Assembly: GCF_963678635.1 (NCBI RefSeq)
Contig: NC_087062.1
Location: 35,678,052 to 35,738,051, forward strand
Source: Symsagittifera roscoffensis
Lineage: Eukaryota; Xenacoelomorpha; Acoela; Convolutidae
Length of the DNA: 60,000 bases
Direction of reading: 5' to 3'
The translations under genes were made by a program, and so were the position numbers. The notes under the pieces are model-generated. The model did not search any database and was not told where the DNA came from. It saw only the letters and a list, made by a program, of their open reading frames with translations. Within the stretch, counting starts at the first letter, position 1; the number at the start of each line of letters is the position of its first letter. This document shows, piece after piece, positions 48,112 to 59,092 of this stretch.

Positions 48112-48333
48112 AAGGTTGTTTTTTTTTGTACTGAGAAGATCGTTTTGAGCAATAAGTTGAGTTAATGAGTAAAAACAAGATTTACAGTTGAGAGGGAGAA
48201 AGTTGACGGTGGTTAAGTTGAAATTATTGTATTTAGAGCTGAGAGAGGAGGTAGTTGACGGTAGTTAAGTTGAAAATAAAACGATTTTTAATTAAGAGAG
48301 AGGGGTACCTTCAACTGGAATGTGTGGGTTTAA

Positions 48334-48512
48334 CCAATCAGAATGGATTTTCCTTATTTGGATTGTACTCGTGTCCAATCAGATTTTAGTTTTCTTTTAT
48401 GGAATTCTTATAGAAAACTCGTGTCCAATTGGAGACAAAGCTCCATTTTACACATTGTCGTTTCCAATCACAAAAATGTTCATTTTTGTTCAAGTTGTCG
48501 TTTCCAATCAGA
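48334..48512. promoter_or_regulatory. Second CCAATCAGA cluster
   Basis: Exact CCAATCAGA at 48334, 48375 and 48504, with variants CCAATTGGA (48425) and CCAATCACA (48464). Two copies are preceded by GTCGTTT and two by CGTGT. It lies between the genes ending at 48521 and starting at 48111, where a promoter for the latter would be expected. A regulatory role is inferred from position and motif only. Confidence 0.5.
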
Positions 48513-48520
48513 GGAACCTT

Positions 48521-48844
48521 TCAAGGACTTAAGTCTTCCAAATAAGTAAAAATATACACAAGAGCAATCGCAAAAATAAATGACCAAAAGTTGTTTGCTG
48601 TAAAAATAAGAAATATTGCCAATATAAGTAACAAAAGAAGAAAAATTAATAAAAGTAGCATCTCTGCAAGTCTTCTCATCAAGTTAACTGAATTTTTTGT
48701 AAATAATCGATGAGAAATTGGAAATTGTTGATTTTTCAGCAGATATTCAAATTCTTTGATTTTGATGTAGATTTGAGATGATAACTCAAAGTTGATGAAT
48801 TTTTCAAAGCAAATCTCTGGAAATCTGATACCAAACCTGATCAT
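48521..48844 (-). CDS. Small membrane protein, 107 aa
   Basis: Starts MIRFGIRFPE. The N-terminal 55 residues are charged and mostly helical. Residues about 60-82 are nearly all Leu/Ile/Phe and about 86-101 form a second hydrophobic stretch, giving two likely membrane spans with a short acidic end (YLEDLSP). No signal peptide is needed for such a tail-anchored or two-span layout. It is intronless, between the genes at 48957 and 48111 on the same strand. No family is recognised. AT-rich DNA can mimic membrane spans, so the call is moderate. Confidence 0.45.
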   Translation of the reverse strand: MIRFGIRFPEICFEKFINFELSSQIYIKIKEFEYLLKNQQFPISHRLFTKNSVNLMRRLAEMLLLLIFLLLLLILAIFLIFTANNFWSFIFAIALVYIFTYLEDLSP

Positions 48845-48956
48845 GCAAGATTTTGAACTTTCAAAATCTTTGAAAAAATGTAGGAATAAAGAACTTTGCT
48901 GGGGAGTTTTGACAAAATTGGGAGTTGGGTAGGGAATAAAAAGAGTCTTTGAAATA

Positions 48957-49202
48957 TTATCGTACGACTTTTTTTATTAACTTCAAGTTTTCTGAAGTAA
49001 ATAAAATTTCTTTTCTAGTCAGGTGTAACTCAGCAGTAAGTTTATAACTTTGATACGCAATATGTGGATCAAAAATAAATTCTTTAATTGAGTAAGTTTC
49101 CCTAAAGAGACCTTTACTTAGTCGAAGAACTCTATTTTGGACAACATAAACGTCCAAAAAATTGTGAAAAAAGTAAGAACAGCCCTGCAAATAAATGTCC
49201 AT
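48957..49202 (-). CDS. Small unknown protein, 81 aa
   Basis: Starts MDIYLQGCSYFF and ends KLIKKVVR. Composition is mixed, with no internal repeat and a basic C-terminus. It is the first gene of the same-strand series and begins about 220 bp from the end of the foldback element at 49421. No domain, signal peptide or membrane span is evident. The function is unknown. Confidence 0.4.
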   Translation of the reverse strand: MDIYLQGCSYFFHNFLDVYVVQNRVLRLSKGLFRETYSIKEFIFDPHIAYQSYKLTAELHLTRKEILFTSENLKLIKKVVR

Positions 49203-49420
49203 GGATTTTTTACTTCGACCGTTTAAATCATCTAAATCCTCTAGTTATACTGTTTGTGTTTTCGTTAACTTGTAAGCTGTCCGGCATGGACGATTGCTCC
49301 AGTAATTTTTGAATTGAGCAATGGGGTTTGGATTCAAGTCGACCTCAGAAAAAGGGGTTGTAAATATAGTACATATTTAGAACTGGATTATTTTCCAGGG
49401 ACTACTAGTAGCTAAAGTAT

Positions 49421-50902
49421 CTGCCCGCATCCAGTTTCAAGCGTTAACAATCGATTATATTACGATTTTAGTACCAGTCTTACTAAAGTTGAGAAAAAAT
49501 CGGTTTTAATCAATTAATAATCTATTATAATCTCTCTTTTTAAAATCAAATTATAAATGATTATAATCGATTATAATCGATTATTTATTTGTCTATTTTT
49601 CGATAAAATTATAATCGATTTTAATTGATTATAATCCATATATTTTTTTCAAATTTCTATTTCATTAGTTTTGCGCAAAATCCCTTATAATCGAATATAA
49701 TTGATCATAATCCCTTTTGTTTGTCCATTTTTGTCTTCGAAGTTGCATCTAAATTGCTTATATTTTATGCTTTTTGTGGGCGTTGGTTCCTATGAAAAAT
49801 GAGAAAATATTTTTGTTCCGACTTTCGATAGGAAAGTAAGGAATATTTGTGCTCGGGTGGGTTTTTTTTCTTCAGACAAATCTCGACTTTTTAAATAGCC
49901 CTCATTCAACAAGTATTGTTGTCCTGAGCTTAAATTTGAAAAAGTATTTCACCTGTGATCATTTTTCGTAAAGTTATGAGGGTTTAAAGATTGCCATTTT
50001 GGCTATTTTGACCAACTTGGGACAATTAACGCGCGATTTAATTCGCGCTATTAACGCGTAAGCGGAGATTTAATCCGTCTTAGAAATTGTTCCAAATTGG
50101 TTGAACGAAGCTTATTTGCCATAATTGATTTGTTAGAAGAAACGAAATCTATCTTTTTGTACTTTATATGGCGTGTGGGGGGATAATTTTCTTTAAAAAA
50201 TTTCAAATTTTACAAAAAAAATTTCATTTTCTTTTATTTTATTTAATTTTCTTATGTTATTACTGCTCCATAAACCTTAAAGGTCGGAACATTTGGGGAT
50301 CGCCCTGATACGAGCAGCCTTGTTAAAATTTTTCCACTTGATTCAAATTTTAAAAGTTTTCATTTTATTTGTTCTTTTTTTCATTTCTTCCCCATTAGAG
50401 TTGTTTTGAGATGCATATTTTAAGCTTTTTTCAACACCAAAACATCAGCAAATTGATTTAGTTTCATGTTTGATTCGGAAAGTTTTTTTTTCATCTACTG
50501 CGAGAACCTTTCCACTCATATGAAAGGATCTCTATGAAATTTTTTTTTCGTGGTAAAACTTTGTGTTCAGATGAACCAAAGTGTTCAAGAGATCTCTCTT
50601 TTAGAGATTTTATTATTGACACAAAAATTATAACCCATAAGATATAATTCGAATACAGGAAAATTTTGGCAAAATAAACGATTATAATCGATTATAATTG
50701 ATTTTAAGGGTTTTTAGTAAGAACTATAATCAATTATAATCAATTATAATCGATTATAAGAGATTATAAACTCTTGGAAAATATCACGATTATAATCAAT
50801 TATAAATCGCATTTGGTAATAATAATCGATTATAATTGTCAAAAAATCATCATAATAATCCGTTATAATCGATTATTTACGCCTAAACTTGGATGCGGGT
50901 GT
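49421..50902. mobile_element. Foldback-like element with CCCGCATCC ends, about 1.48 kb
   Basis: The left end (CTGCCCGCATCCAGTTT ... GCGTTAACAATCG) is an inverted match of the right end (CGATTATTTACGCCTAAACT then TGGATGCGGGTGT on the plus strand). Inside both ends lie arrays of ATTATAATCG-type units (49450-49720 and 50640-50880), themselves palindromic. Inverted ends made of short tandem units are the hallmark of foldback elements. A MITE of family M occupies the centre (49815-50325). No transposase is present. A target duplication was not identified. Confidence 0.6.
49815..50325 (+). mobile_element. MITE-like family M, most complete copy, nested in the foldback element
   Basis: GTTCCGACTTTC at 49815 is inverted as GTCGGAAC at 50283-50290. 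The family then continues about 35 bp with a hairpin-like GGGGATCGCCC and ATACGAGCAG. In order it holds TATTTGTGCTCGG, CTTCAGACAA, the CACCTGTGATCATTTTT block, AATTAACGCGCGATTTAATT, CCGTCTTAGAAATTG, ATATGGCGTGTGGGGGGATA and CTCCATAAACC. It is about 0.5 kb with no open frame. Family members occur at six other places in the window. Confidence 0.65.
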
Positions 50903-52547
50903 CTACATGCTGGGTTGGAATCCCGGTTGCAACCCGTTTTTTGCTCAGTTACGTATCAGTTGCATGTACCAGCTATTCTAATATGAATTGTCGTTTCTCC
51001 CTCATATTGGTAATTTTCTGGCGAATTTACTATTGTCTTAAATCAATCAACTGCTCTAATTGCTAATCAGAGTTCTTATGTTGTTTCACAAAATTATCTC
51101 AGCAGACAAAAGTTTTCAAAAATTTTGCACGATTTTCACACGATTTTTACATGATGTATAAAATTAGAAGATATTAGTTTTTCTTTCTTCAGATGTTTCT
51201 TCTCGCCTTGGTAAATCTCTTCGAAGCTACCATCTGAGGCTAGGAATTCAAGGAAATTAGGATTATATGTGCAAAATAACGCGTGTTCAGGTCTTTCTGC
51301 AAAATTAAGTATGACAAAAGAATGTTTGATGGAACATTCGATGGAGTCGCTTGAAGATATATTTTTAAAGCTTCAACCATTATCAGCTAAAGTTTCATAA
51401 GTGTTTAAGCTAAAATTCCATCATGGTGCGAAAAAAATTTCACTATCATTTTAAAATTCGATCAGTGAGAACAAATTGTTCCTGTAACCAGTAAAATTGT
51501 TGGGTGTCTCAAATAAATTTTGCCCTATAATATTACAGGTTCTATGGTTTTTCTTTTTGAAAAGCAAGAAAAAAGTTTCTCAGCGCCAAAAAGTTTTGAG
51601 GCTATCTTTACGCCGTTGAAAGTAACCAAATATATTTTATAGTCGTGTTCACCTGTAATAAAAGTCATAAGACTGAATTCGCCAGTTTTATTACCTGCTT
51701 GACACGTTAATGCCATGCTAGAGTGCCCCGCTGTTTTAAGTGTATACTAGAGATCTATATAGTTTCACTGTTGGGCTCTTGGCGTTTACTAGTATGGTCA
51801 TTTGAGAAAGATTAGCATAGTCAATTGGATTCCACGGACGGAGAGAGCAGGAGTTCCTAAATTGAATGAAATATATTTTATAGAGTTATGCCTGCAAAGG
51901 GTTAACATTGTTTACATAGAGTTAAGCAAAACTTGGATTGAATTTGACAGAGAAATGATTGTCACAATTGATAGTTGTGTTTTTCATAGAGTTAACTTTT
52001 TTTAATTGCGGTTTTTTATTTCACCAGTTTTGTTATTTAAATAGAGTAGGGGCGGATTTTAGAACTGTTAAAATTTGATCACAAATGAAAATTTTTGGAT
52101 TTTAAAAATAGAAGACAATCGATAGAAACTTTGAAATGTTTTTTTTTTGGAAAAGCCAGCAACACAGAATTGTAGGTCAAACTCTCTTTTTCGGCAGAAC
52201 AACCTTTCAATTTGAATTCGATTCTGAGGCAATTAATCTCGGACAATACCGAAAGCAATACAGCCGGGTAGTCATAGGATTTCCTCAAAAGGACGTGAGC
52301 TCTCCAAAATACAATTTTTGTTGCTTTTTAAAACACTTTCTCCTGATAACAATATAAATGACGCTTTTAAATTACCTTTAGGGCTAATCAACGAAAAATC
52401 GATTTGGTATAATATTGCCAGCAAACCTTTTGTACGCGAGGTAAGGATGTCGAATTCATAAAAATGGGAATCGTCCTTAACCCCGCCCTCTCCTCGCCTT
52501 TTCCTGTATTCGCTACCCACTTCAGCGATAATTTTGTAATTTTTCAG
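50903..52547. other. Probable 5' flank or intron of the globin gene, no exon resolved
   Basis: A 67-codon plus frame at 51802-52005 and a 73-codon one at 52136-52357 are open, but neither has a globin motif. A stretch at 52384-52442 before a GTAAGG donor reads like a possible A-helix with a Trp, but its splice phase does not fit the exon at 52548. The first globin exon is therefore unplaced. Confidence 0.45.
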
Positions 52548-52773
52548 GTTGTTTGAGAGATACCCCGAAATCCAGGCCTCCTTCTCCAAAATAGCGAACG
52601 TGAATAAATCCTCTTTAAACAGCAATGTCATGCTACATGCTCACAGCCTACACATCATGCACATGATCGGAAAACTGATACAGCTGTTGAATGAACCGGA
52701 GAACCTGCTGTCCAAAGTAGTCGAATTAGGCGAGAGGCACTTCGACCGAAAAGCCAACGACGAACTTCTACAG
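52548..52773 (+). CDS. Globin, central exon (B12.2 to G7.0)
   Basis: A T-rich tract ending CAG precedes 52548, and GTAACG follows 52773. The exon is one base plus exactly 75 codons, so the flanking introns are phase 2 and phase 0, matching the ancestral B12.2 and G7.0 introns of animal globins. Residue 12 (in ASFSKI) fits the CD1 Phe, His32 (in HAHSLHIM) fits the distal E7 His, and His64 (in LGERHFDRKA) fits the proximal F8 His, with 32 residues between the histidines. These bind haem and oxygen. The E helix to F8 pattern resembles nematode-type and neuroglobin-like proteins. First and third exons were not found, so expression and completeness are unproven. No stop or frameshift interrupts the exon. 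Confidence 0.8.
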
Positions 52774-52819
52774 GTAACGTTAAAGGCACAAGTGGTGGCG
52801 AACGCAGAATTTTTTTGAT

Positions 52820-52958
52820 GGGGAGGGGGGGGGGGGTTGTTTCAAAAATTTTTGTGTTATTTAGGCCAGTCATTTTGATGTACTATATTTCTGCCGAAAC
52901 CACAAAGTGACAGTGTTTGGCAATAATTGTCCCAACCCCAAAGCCCCCCCCCCCCACC
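52820..52958. repeat. G12 and C12 tracts as an inverted pair in the globin intron
   Basis: A run of 12 G (52825-52836) and a run of 12 C (52944-52955) lie 107 bp apart, each in matching context (GATGGGG before, CACCATC after). They could pair as a hairpin in DNA or in the pre-mRNA just after the globin donor. Homopolymer lengths may be imprecise. Confidence 0.8.
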
Positions 52959-53382
52959 ATCCCTTCCTCACCCCTAGGCACGCAACTGGACAGAAGTTAT
53001 TCCTACGGTTGCTCTCTGCTCTCTCGAGTTTGATTCCGAAAAGCAACCAGTAATTTTGCACGCTTTTCGTTAATTTGTGCTACTATCAATCTTCTCATGT
53101 TATCAATTCTTCACAAATCTATTTTCAGGGTCACAACTTAATTCTTTAAAAAACACAATTAAAACTCTTTCGATTGACGCTTTTTGATGGACGATTTTTT
53201 CTTATCTTCGTTTTTACTTTGTATTTTTAGCCTAAGGTCTAAGGACAATTAAAAGAAATAAATTCTATTTACTTTTGCTTCAAAGGCTGTTTTGATGCCA
53301 TTTCAAGCGAAAGAACTTCAAACTCTGTGAAGTCCTCACCTCCTGTTCTGACGTACTTTCAAATAGCAGTTAACTTTGCTGG

Positions 53383-53841
53383 TTGGAGGAAAAATTCAGC
53401 GAAATATGGTTAAGAGACTTGCGACTCTATATATTTTTAAAACACAATAGAAAAAAACCATTGAAAAAAGCTTTTAGCTCCAATCAATTTTTTTTTTTTA
53501 CAAGATGCGAAGTAATTGTTGTCAAAAGACGGTTAACTGCTGGCTATTTACAGGAAGCTCAATTATTTTTTCAAAGAAGTGAAATTGGTAAGTATTTTTT
53601 TCTACATCGAGCAAAAAAGAATGAACTTAGTGAGCTTAGAAGAAAACTGAGTGAATTGTGGGAAAGAGGAGGAGCTACAAGGGCGGCGACCTTTTTAATC
53701 ATGCCGACCGATCGAAACTTTTCATTTTCTTTTCTGCCTCCCAAAATATTAGCAATCGATCAATGGGGCGAAATAAAAGGGTACCATTTTCGGTGCTTTT
53801 TCCTGGTCATGAAAAAGGTTTTTTATTTTCATCAACTATAG
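53383..53841 (+). CDS. Unrecognised 152-codon open frame
   Basis: This starts MEEKFSEIWLRDL and ends YFHQL. Most of it is Lys/Phe/Leu-rich in the way of AT-rich DNA, but residues about 80-110 (HRAKKNELSELRRKLSELWE) look like a short charged helix. No domain is known. It does not look like the missing globin exon. It could be an exon of another gene or a chance frame. Confidence 0.2.
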   Translation: MEEKFSEIWLRDLRLYIFLKHNRKKPLKKAFSSNQFFFFTRCEVIVVKRRLTAGYLQEAQLFFQRSEIGKYFFLHRAKKNELSELRRKLSELWERGGATRAATFLIMPTDRNFSFSFLPPKILAIDQWGEIKGYHFRCFFLVMKKVFYFHQL

Positions 53842-56775
53842 TAGGTTATGACCTCACATAAAGACCTCACATTCTGTTTAATGCGCATAAATTTTCATTA
53901 AAAATAGGGCACTTTTCCGCTCTTAAATTTCAACTTCAAAAAAAAAAAACTGAACGTTGTCATAATGTAATGAAATTCTCTATGGTGAACAAAATAACTA
54001 ATCTGAAAACACGTTTTTTTTCAAACACTACTGCAAAATATCACGCATTCAGCCAATAGCATGTAAAAACACACTGAAACGTGAAAACTTTCTGGCGAAA
54101 TTTTTGTAAGTTTATGAAACAATTGCATTTAATTAAAGTCTTCATTTCAGTCTCTGTTAACCCAATATTTAGAATTTACACGGTAAAACGTATTTAAAAA
54201 TCATATGAGGGGATAATGTAAAAAAGCCGTTTTCATTTTCTTTTTTTTCAACTTTATGGGGAAAAAGTTACCGAAAAATGCTAAAATAGCTACAATTAAA
54301 GAATTTAAAATCACGGTAAAACTTTCCAGATGATTTCTATCGAAACGTTAAACTCTACTGAAAGGTTCTCCTTTTAAGTTTGCGGTTTAACCACTGCAAT
54401 TTGTGCTTGAATATTCTCAGAATACCTTTTCTTGTTTCATTATTGCCTCAGGAAAAAATTTTGTCACAATCTGAAATAAATTTGTTTTTTTTAAGACTAA
54501 ATTGCATACAAAATGACAATTGAAGAGATACCGCGATGATTTCCCTTGAGTTTTTTCTCCCATTGTCAAAAAAGACCTCATGATAATTGCAATAGCCCCG
54601 AGGAATTCTAGAAAGAAAAAAGAGACTCTTTGTTAGCTCTCTATCACTTTTGCTCATCAAGATAAAGTGCAATTGCCTGTTTCGGAAGCGATAAGATTAG
54701 AGAGTGGAAATGAGCAAATGACAAATTTAGAAAAAATCAGGTTCTGATTCCTAACAAGAAAATAATGGAGGGTTTAAACAATTAGAGAAAGAATTGTGAG
54801 ATTTAAAAAAAGTATTTCAAATGAAAAACCCAATCAATAAAACGTGAAAGATGCATTAAAATAATAATAATTTCATCTTAGGTATCTGAAATGGCAGTAA
54901 TGGAAGCAGAACATACCAATCAATAATTTTACTTTTGAGGGAGGTTGAATTCGAATGTGATTTATCATGCGAATCCAGGTAACATCTAGAATTAGGTTTT
55001 TCCGCTCGCGATATACATATTTTTTGGGTTTCGACGAAAAAAAAACTCGGCAATAATTTTTGTATTGTTCTGAACACTAAACTGTTTTTCTTAATGCAGT
55101 TCTACCCCTAAACGCATCTATAACTATAAAGTGATACATTTTGAATTTACAAGGGTATCAATTACACCAATTAGCTTGCCCAAATTCGAACTAGATTGAT
55201 TCTCAACCGTATAAGTTACCCGCGCTCGCGTTGAACTACAATCACAAATTTGTTTCCATTTTTTTTACAGTAAATACACTTGGAAGGACGTCTAAAGGCA
55301 GCTAGCATTTCAAGGGATCCTCAAAACAAAGTAAAAATTAGCAGTTTTTCCGTGCGATGCATGTTTTCACTGGAACAAGAGCAAAGAAAATGGTATATGC
55401 ATCTATTTCAGAGCGGTAATTTACTTGATTCTGAAATATTTGAATCTAACAGTTTTTAATTTCATCATTTTAGCTCACCAAAAGTTTGTTGTTAAGTATG
55501 TATAAACCTTTCAAAAAATTTATCAAATGCAACAAATCATTTTCCTTTAGTTGCATATCTTCAGTTATAAAACTTTTATCAATTTTGATAAGAATTGAAA
55601 CATTTTCTCATTTTTGTAGTAGTTGCTCTTAATTTAACCATTGTAATTTTTTCGACCGTTCGCAATTTTTTTGCTACTCATTTGAAATTATGCTATTGAT
55701 GTTGATATTTTAGTCAACTAATAGACATAAAATTCGCTGCTTGATTAAGTTTTTGTAATCCTTTTTAATTTTTCGTAAATAATCATGTTTTTTTTAAAGT
55801 GAAACAAATGCGCAAAATGCAATTTTACGATCTTTTTTATTCTCCTCTGTTTTATTTGCTAGTCCACATAACAAAACTCCATATTTTAGCCGGTTTTTTA
55901 CGCTTTACAAGGTCTAAATGAAAATTGAAGATTGAAAGTAATTTGTAGTGATACATTTTGGTCGTAAGCAATGAGAGTTTTTTTATTAAGTTACATTATA
56001 TGCTACTTAAAAAAGCTTCTCATCAAAAACTACAACACAATTTTTTTCGTTTTTTCTGATAATCTTGCTTACGACCATTTTATAGATCCTAGAAAGTGGA
56101 TGCTTAAATTTTACCATAAAAGGAATTTGCATTTACAAAAAAAATAACTATTTTCTTTAATTTTTTGTTTCCTGTCCAGTTGGTTTTTATTTTTACGCCA
56201 ATCTTGACTCCAGTTTAGGGAATAGTCACAAAATGATGTAAAAATGTTTATATTATGTGCAAAAATTGTCACACGGCCGCTTATGCAAATATCAGGCCAA
56301 CCTTTTAAATGAAAAAAAAAATTATTTCTCGTTGTTTTGATTAAAAAATGTTAAAATTAAAAAAAAAAATTTTCTCGTTGTTCTGATTTAAAAATGTTAA
56401 GTCTTTTATAATAATTTATGTTTGTGAGGTAAGATTTCAAAGTTTCATGGATCGGATAACTGAAAACGTATGCAGGAGTTTTTTGAAATCTTTAATATCT
56501 ACCGTTTTGAAGACTTTTGAATTACTAAAATTTACTCGATACAACAACGTTGTTTGTAAATCTAACAATAACGTCTTGTAAAATATTTAATATTGCATCT
56601 ACTATTGACCTCCTACTTCTGTAGACAACATGAAGCGGTGGTGTTTTTAATTTTTTTCATGACCAAAATAGCTTTTCTGATCCTAATTGTTTTTTGAAGA
56701 CACCGCTGATAACAAGTAGCAATAAAATTGGCCTACAGTTATCATAAGCAAATTTGAATCCACTCTTATTGAGAA
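53842..56775. other. Gene-poor stretch
   Basis: AT-rich with scattered A and T runs. A possible acceptor (TTTTACAG at about 55270) is followed by an open stretch of about 60 codons to 55459, but the phase-0 reading begins with a stop, so it cannot directly follow the globin exon. Nothing else is supported. Confidence 0.45.
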
Positions 56776-56779
56776 GAAA

Positions 56780-57305
56780 ACACAACTGCTCGTATCAGAG
56801 CGAAGCCCTGAGTGTTGCGACTGCCTTTTAAAGTTTATGGAGCAGTAAAGCAGTAAAAACATAAAAAGTTACGTGTAATAAAATGAAGAAAAAAAACTTC
56901 TGAAATGTGAATTTTTTTAAAACAAAAATGATCTCCCCACACGCCAGTTAAAGTACAAAAGGTTAGACTTTGCTCCTTGTAACAAAATATTTATGGCAAA
57001 TCAGCTTCTTTCAACCACTTTGAAACAATTTCTAAGACGGATTAAATCTCCGCTTATGCGTTAATAGCGCGAAATATATCGCGCGTTAATTGTCACCAAT
57101 TGGCCAAAGTGTCAACTTTTAAACCCCCATAACTCAACAAATAATGATCACAAGTAAAATATCTTTTCAAATTCAAGCTCAGGACAACAATACTTTTAAA
57201 ATGATAAAAAAAAATCATCAAAAATAGCTAGTTAAAAAGTCGAAATTTGTCTGAAGAAAAAAAAACCCACTCCGAGCACAAACATTCCGTTACTAATGTC
57301 GGAAC
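56780..57305 (-). mobile_element. MITE-like family M, inverted copy
   Basis: On the minus strand this runs from GTTCCGAC (57298-57305) to GGGCTTCGCTCTGATACGAG at the low end. All family blocks are present in reverse. It forms the left arm of a head-to-head pair with 57374-57900. Confidence 0.7.
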
Positions 57306-57373
57306 AACAAAAAATTTAAAAAACATCAATTGAGAAAAGCCGCCGAGTTTTGACATGCTAATAAATTTTAATC

Positions 57374-57900
57374 CGTCTTTCGTAACGAAAGTAAGGGAAT
57401 ATTTGCGCTCCGGGTGGGTTTTTTTTTCTTCAGACAAATTTTGACTTTTTAACTAGCAATTTTTGACGGATTTTTTTTTCATCAATCGGAAGCTATTGTT
57501 GTTCTGAGCTTAAAATTGAAAAGATATTTTACCTGTGATCATTTTTTGTAAAGATATGGAGGTCTAAAGATTACCATTTTGACCAAATTGGAACCATTAA
57601 CGCGCGATATTTTTCGCGCTATTAACGCATAGGGAGACTTAATCCGTACTAGAAATCGTTCCAAATTGATTCAAGGAAGCCTATATGTCATAATTGATTT
57701 GTTAATAGGAGCAAAAATTATCACGTTGTACTTAATATGGCGTGTGGGGGATGTTGTCTCAAAAAAATTTCAAACTTTGTTTGAAAAAAAAATGTTTACT
57801 TTACTTTATTACATATAAGTTTTACATGTTCTTGCTGCTCCATAGACCTTAAAAGGCAGTCGGAACATTCAGGGCTTCACCTTGAAACGAACAGTCTTGT
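57374..57900 (+). mobile_element. MITE-like family M, direct copy
   Basis: From GTCTTTCGTAACGAAAGTAA to CAGGGCTTCACCTTG and ACAGTCTTGT, with all family blocks in order. The first bases differ from the usual GTTCCGAC start. Length equals the inverted neighbour within a base or two, with a 68-bp spacer between them. Confidence 0.7.
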
Positions 57901-59090
57901 ATAGTTTTCAAAATGAGTGCAAATAGTTCGATTTTATCATAAGACTGTTTGGTGTCCTGTTTTAAGTTTGTTCAAAAATTAATGACTGTTAGCTTGACCT
58001 AGCAGTTTTGACAGAAGTCTTATTGAAAGCAGGTGTCATGTTTTGCAAGATCGGGACCTAAATTCTCAAATTGTTCATTGAACAACCATAAAGCAGTTTG
58101 GCTCTTCTAAATCTTTGGCTAGTTCAAACACTGTTTTTGAGCTGTTTTTGAGGTAGAAATTTTTCATAGTGCTATGTTTTTACCTTTTTCACTACTGCAT
58201 TTACTTTATTTCAATATTTCGAGTACTTTTGCGACGCAGCGTCTGTTTTGTTTGCAAGATACTCTCGTGGACTAATATGTTTGGTTGATATGTTTTTTTA
58301 CAATTTTTTTTCACTGTGTTATTAAGAAGTGAGTGTTATTGAGAAGTCAAAAGAAGATTTCTTCCTTGTTTTTTTTTCAAATATAGTTAATCGAAGAAAA
58401 ATGTTGTGGTTAAGTTATATTTTTTTCAAATGTGCTCAAAAAAGTTTTTTTTCGAATTGTTTGCACTTTTTGTTTTCGTTCAAATTTTTATGCTGAGAAA
58501 AATCAAATAAAATTGACGCTCATTTTGAAAAACTTTAAAGAACAAAACAAACTAAAAAGCCTTTGTTTAAAGACTATTGGTCCAAAATTGAGTTTTTCTT
58601 CTTTGATATTTTCAGATGGCAGAAAAGTTTCCGTTAAGAAACGTTTAAATAAAAAAAGAGAATTTAGTTTGATTAAAAACGCCCCAAGCACTTCTGTAAA
58701 AGCCGGGAAGAAACGGATAGGTTATTTCTTTGGATCGGAAAAACAATTCTAGAGGTTCATAGAACTGCACCTGAGAAGCGTATTTCTAAGACAACCACCG
58801 GGATACTACTCACGGGCCAAATAAGGCATGATATTACTCCCTGGACAAAATCCCAACAGATATAGTCCCCTATAACCTATAATTAAATACCCCTTTAGAA
58901 AAAATCCCCCTTAGACTAAAACGAACGTTATTGTTCCGATTTTCGAAGAAAGTGAGGACTTTTTAGGATTGAGGCAGCCTTTTAATCAGACAATCTAACA
59001 AAGTTCTTTGCTCTCTCGGTGCATAGATCCGGTAATCTTTAAGGGCTCAGCCGCGTGTGCACAAAACAACGCAATACCCGGGATGACCAA
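57901..59090. other. Mostly gene-free stretch with one weak exon candidate
   Basis: A plus frame at 58432-58752 (106 codons) includes a T-rich acceptor-like TTTTCAG near 58614 followed by about 45 basic codons ending in SEKQF and a stop. It could be a terminal exon, but there is no domain or partner exon. The remainder shows nothing recognised. Confidence 0.35.
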
Positions 59091-59092
59091 AA

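Noticed and set aside
49815-50325. Helitron end, suggested by the terminal hairpin of family M
   Set aside because: There is no CTRR-type end after the hairpin and the family has inverted ends, which Helitrons lack.
52384-52442. Candidate first globin exon with a Trp before a GTAAGG donor
   Set aside because: It would end in phase 0, whereas the exon at 52548 needs a phase-2 partner, and it is too short to supply the A and B helices.
52272-52631. 119-codon minus frame overlapping the globin exon
   Set aside because: Its first part is antisense to the well-supported globin exon and the remainder has no motif.
55272-55459. Candidate third globin exon after a TTTTACAG acceptor
   Set aside because: In the required phase it starts with a stop codon, and no G- or H-helix pattern is visible.
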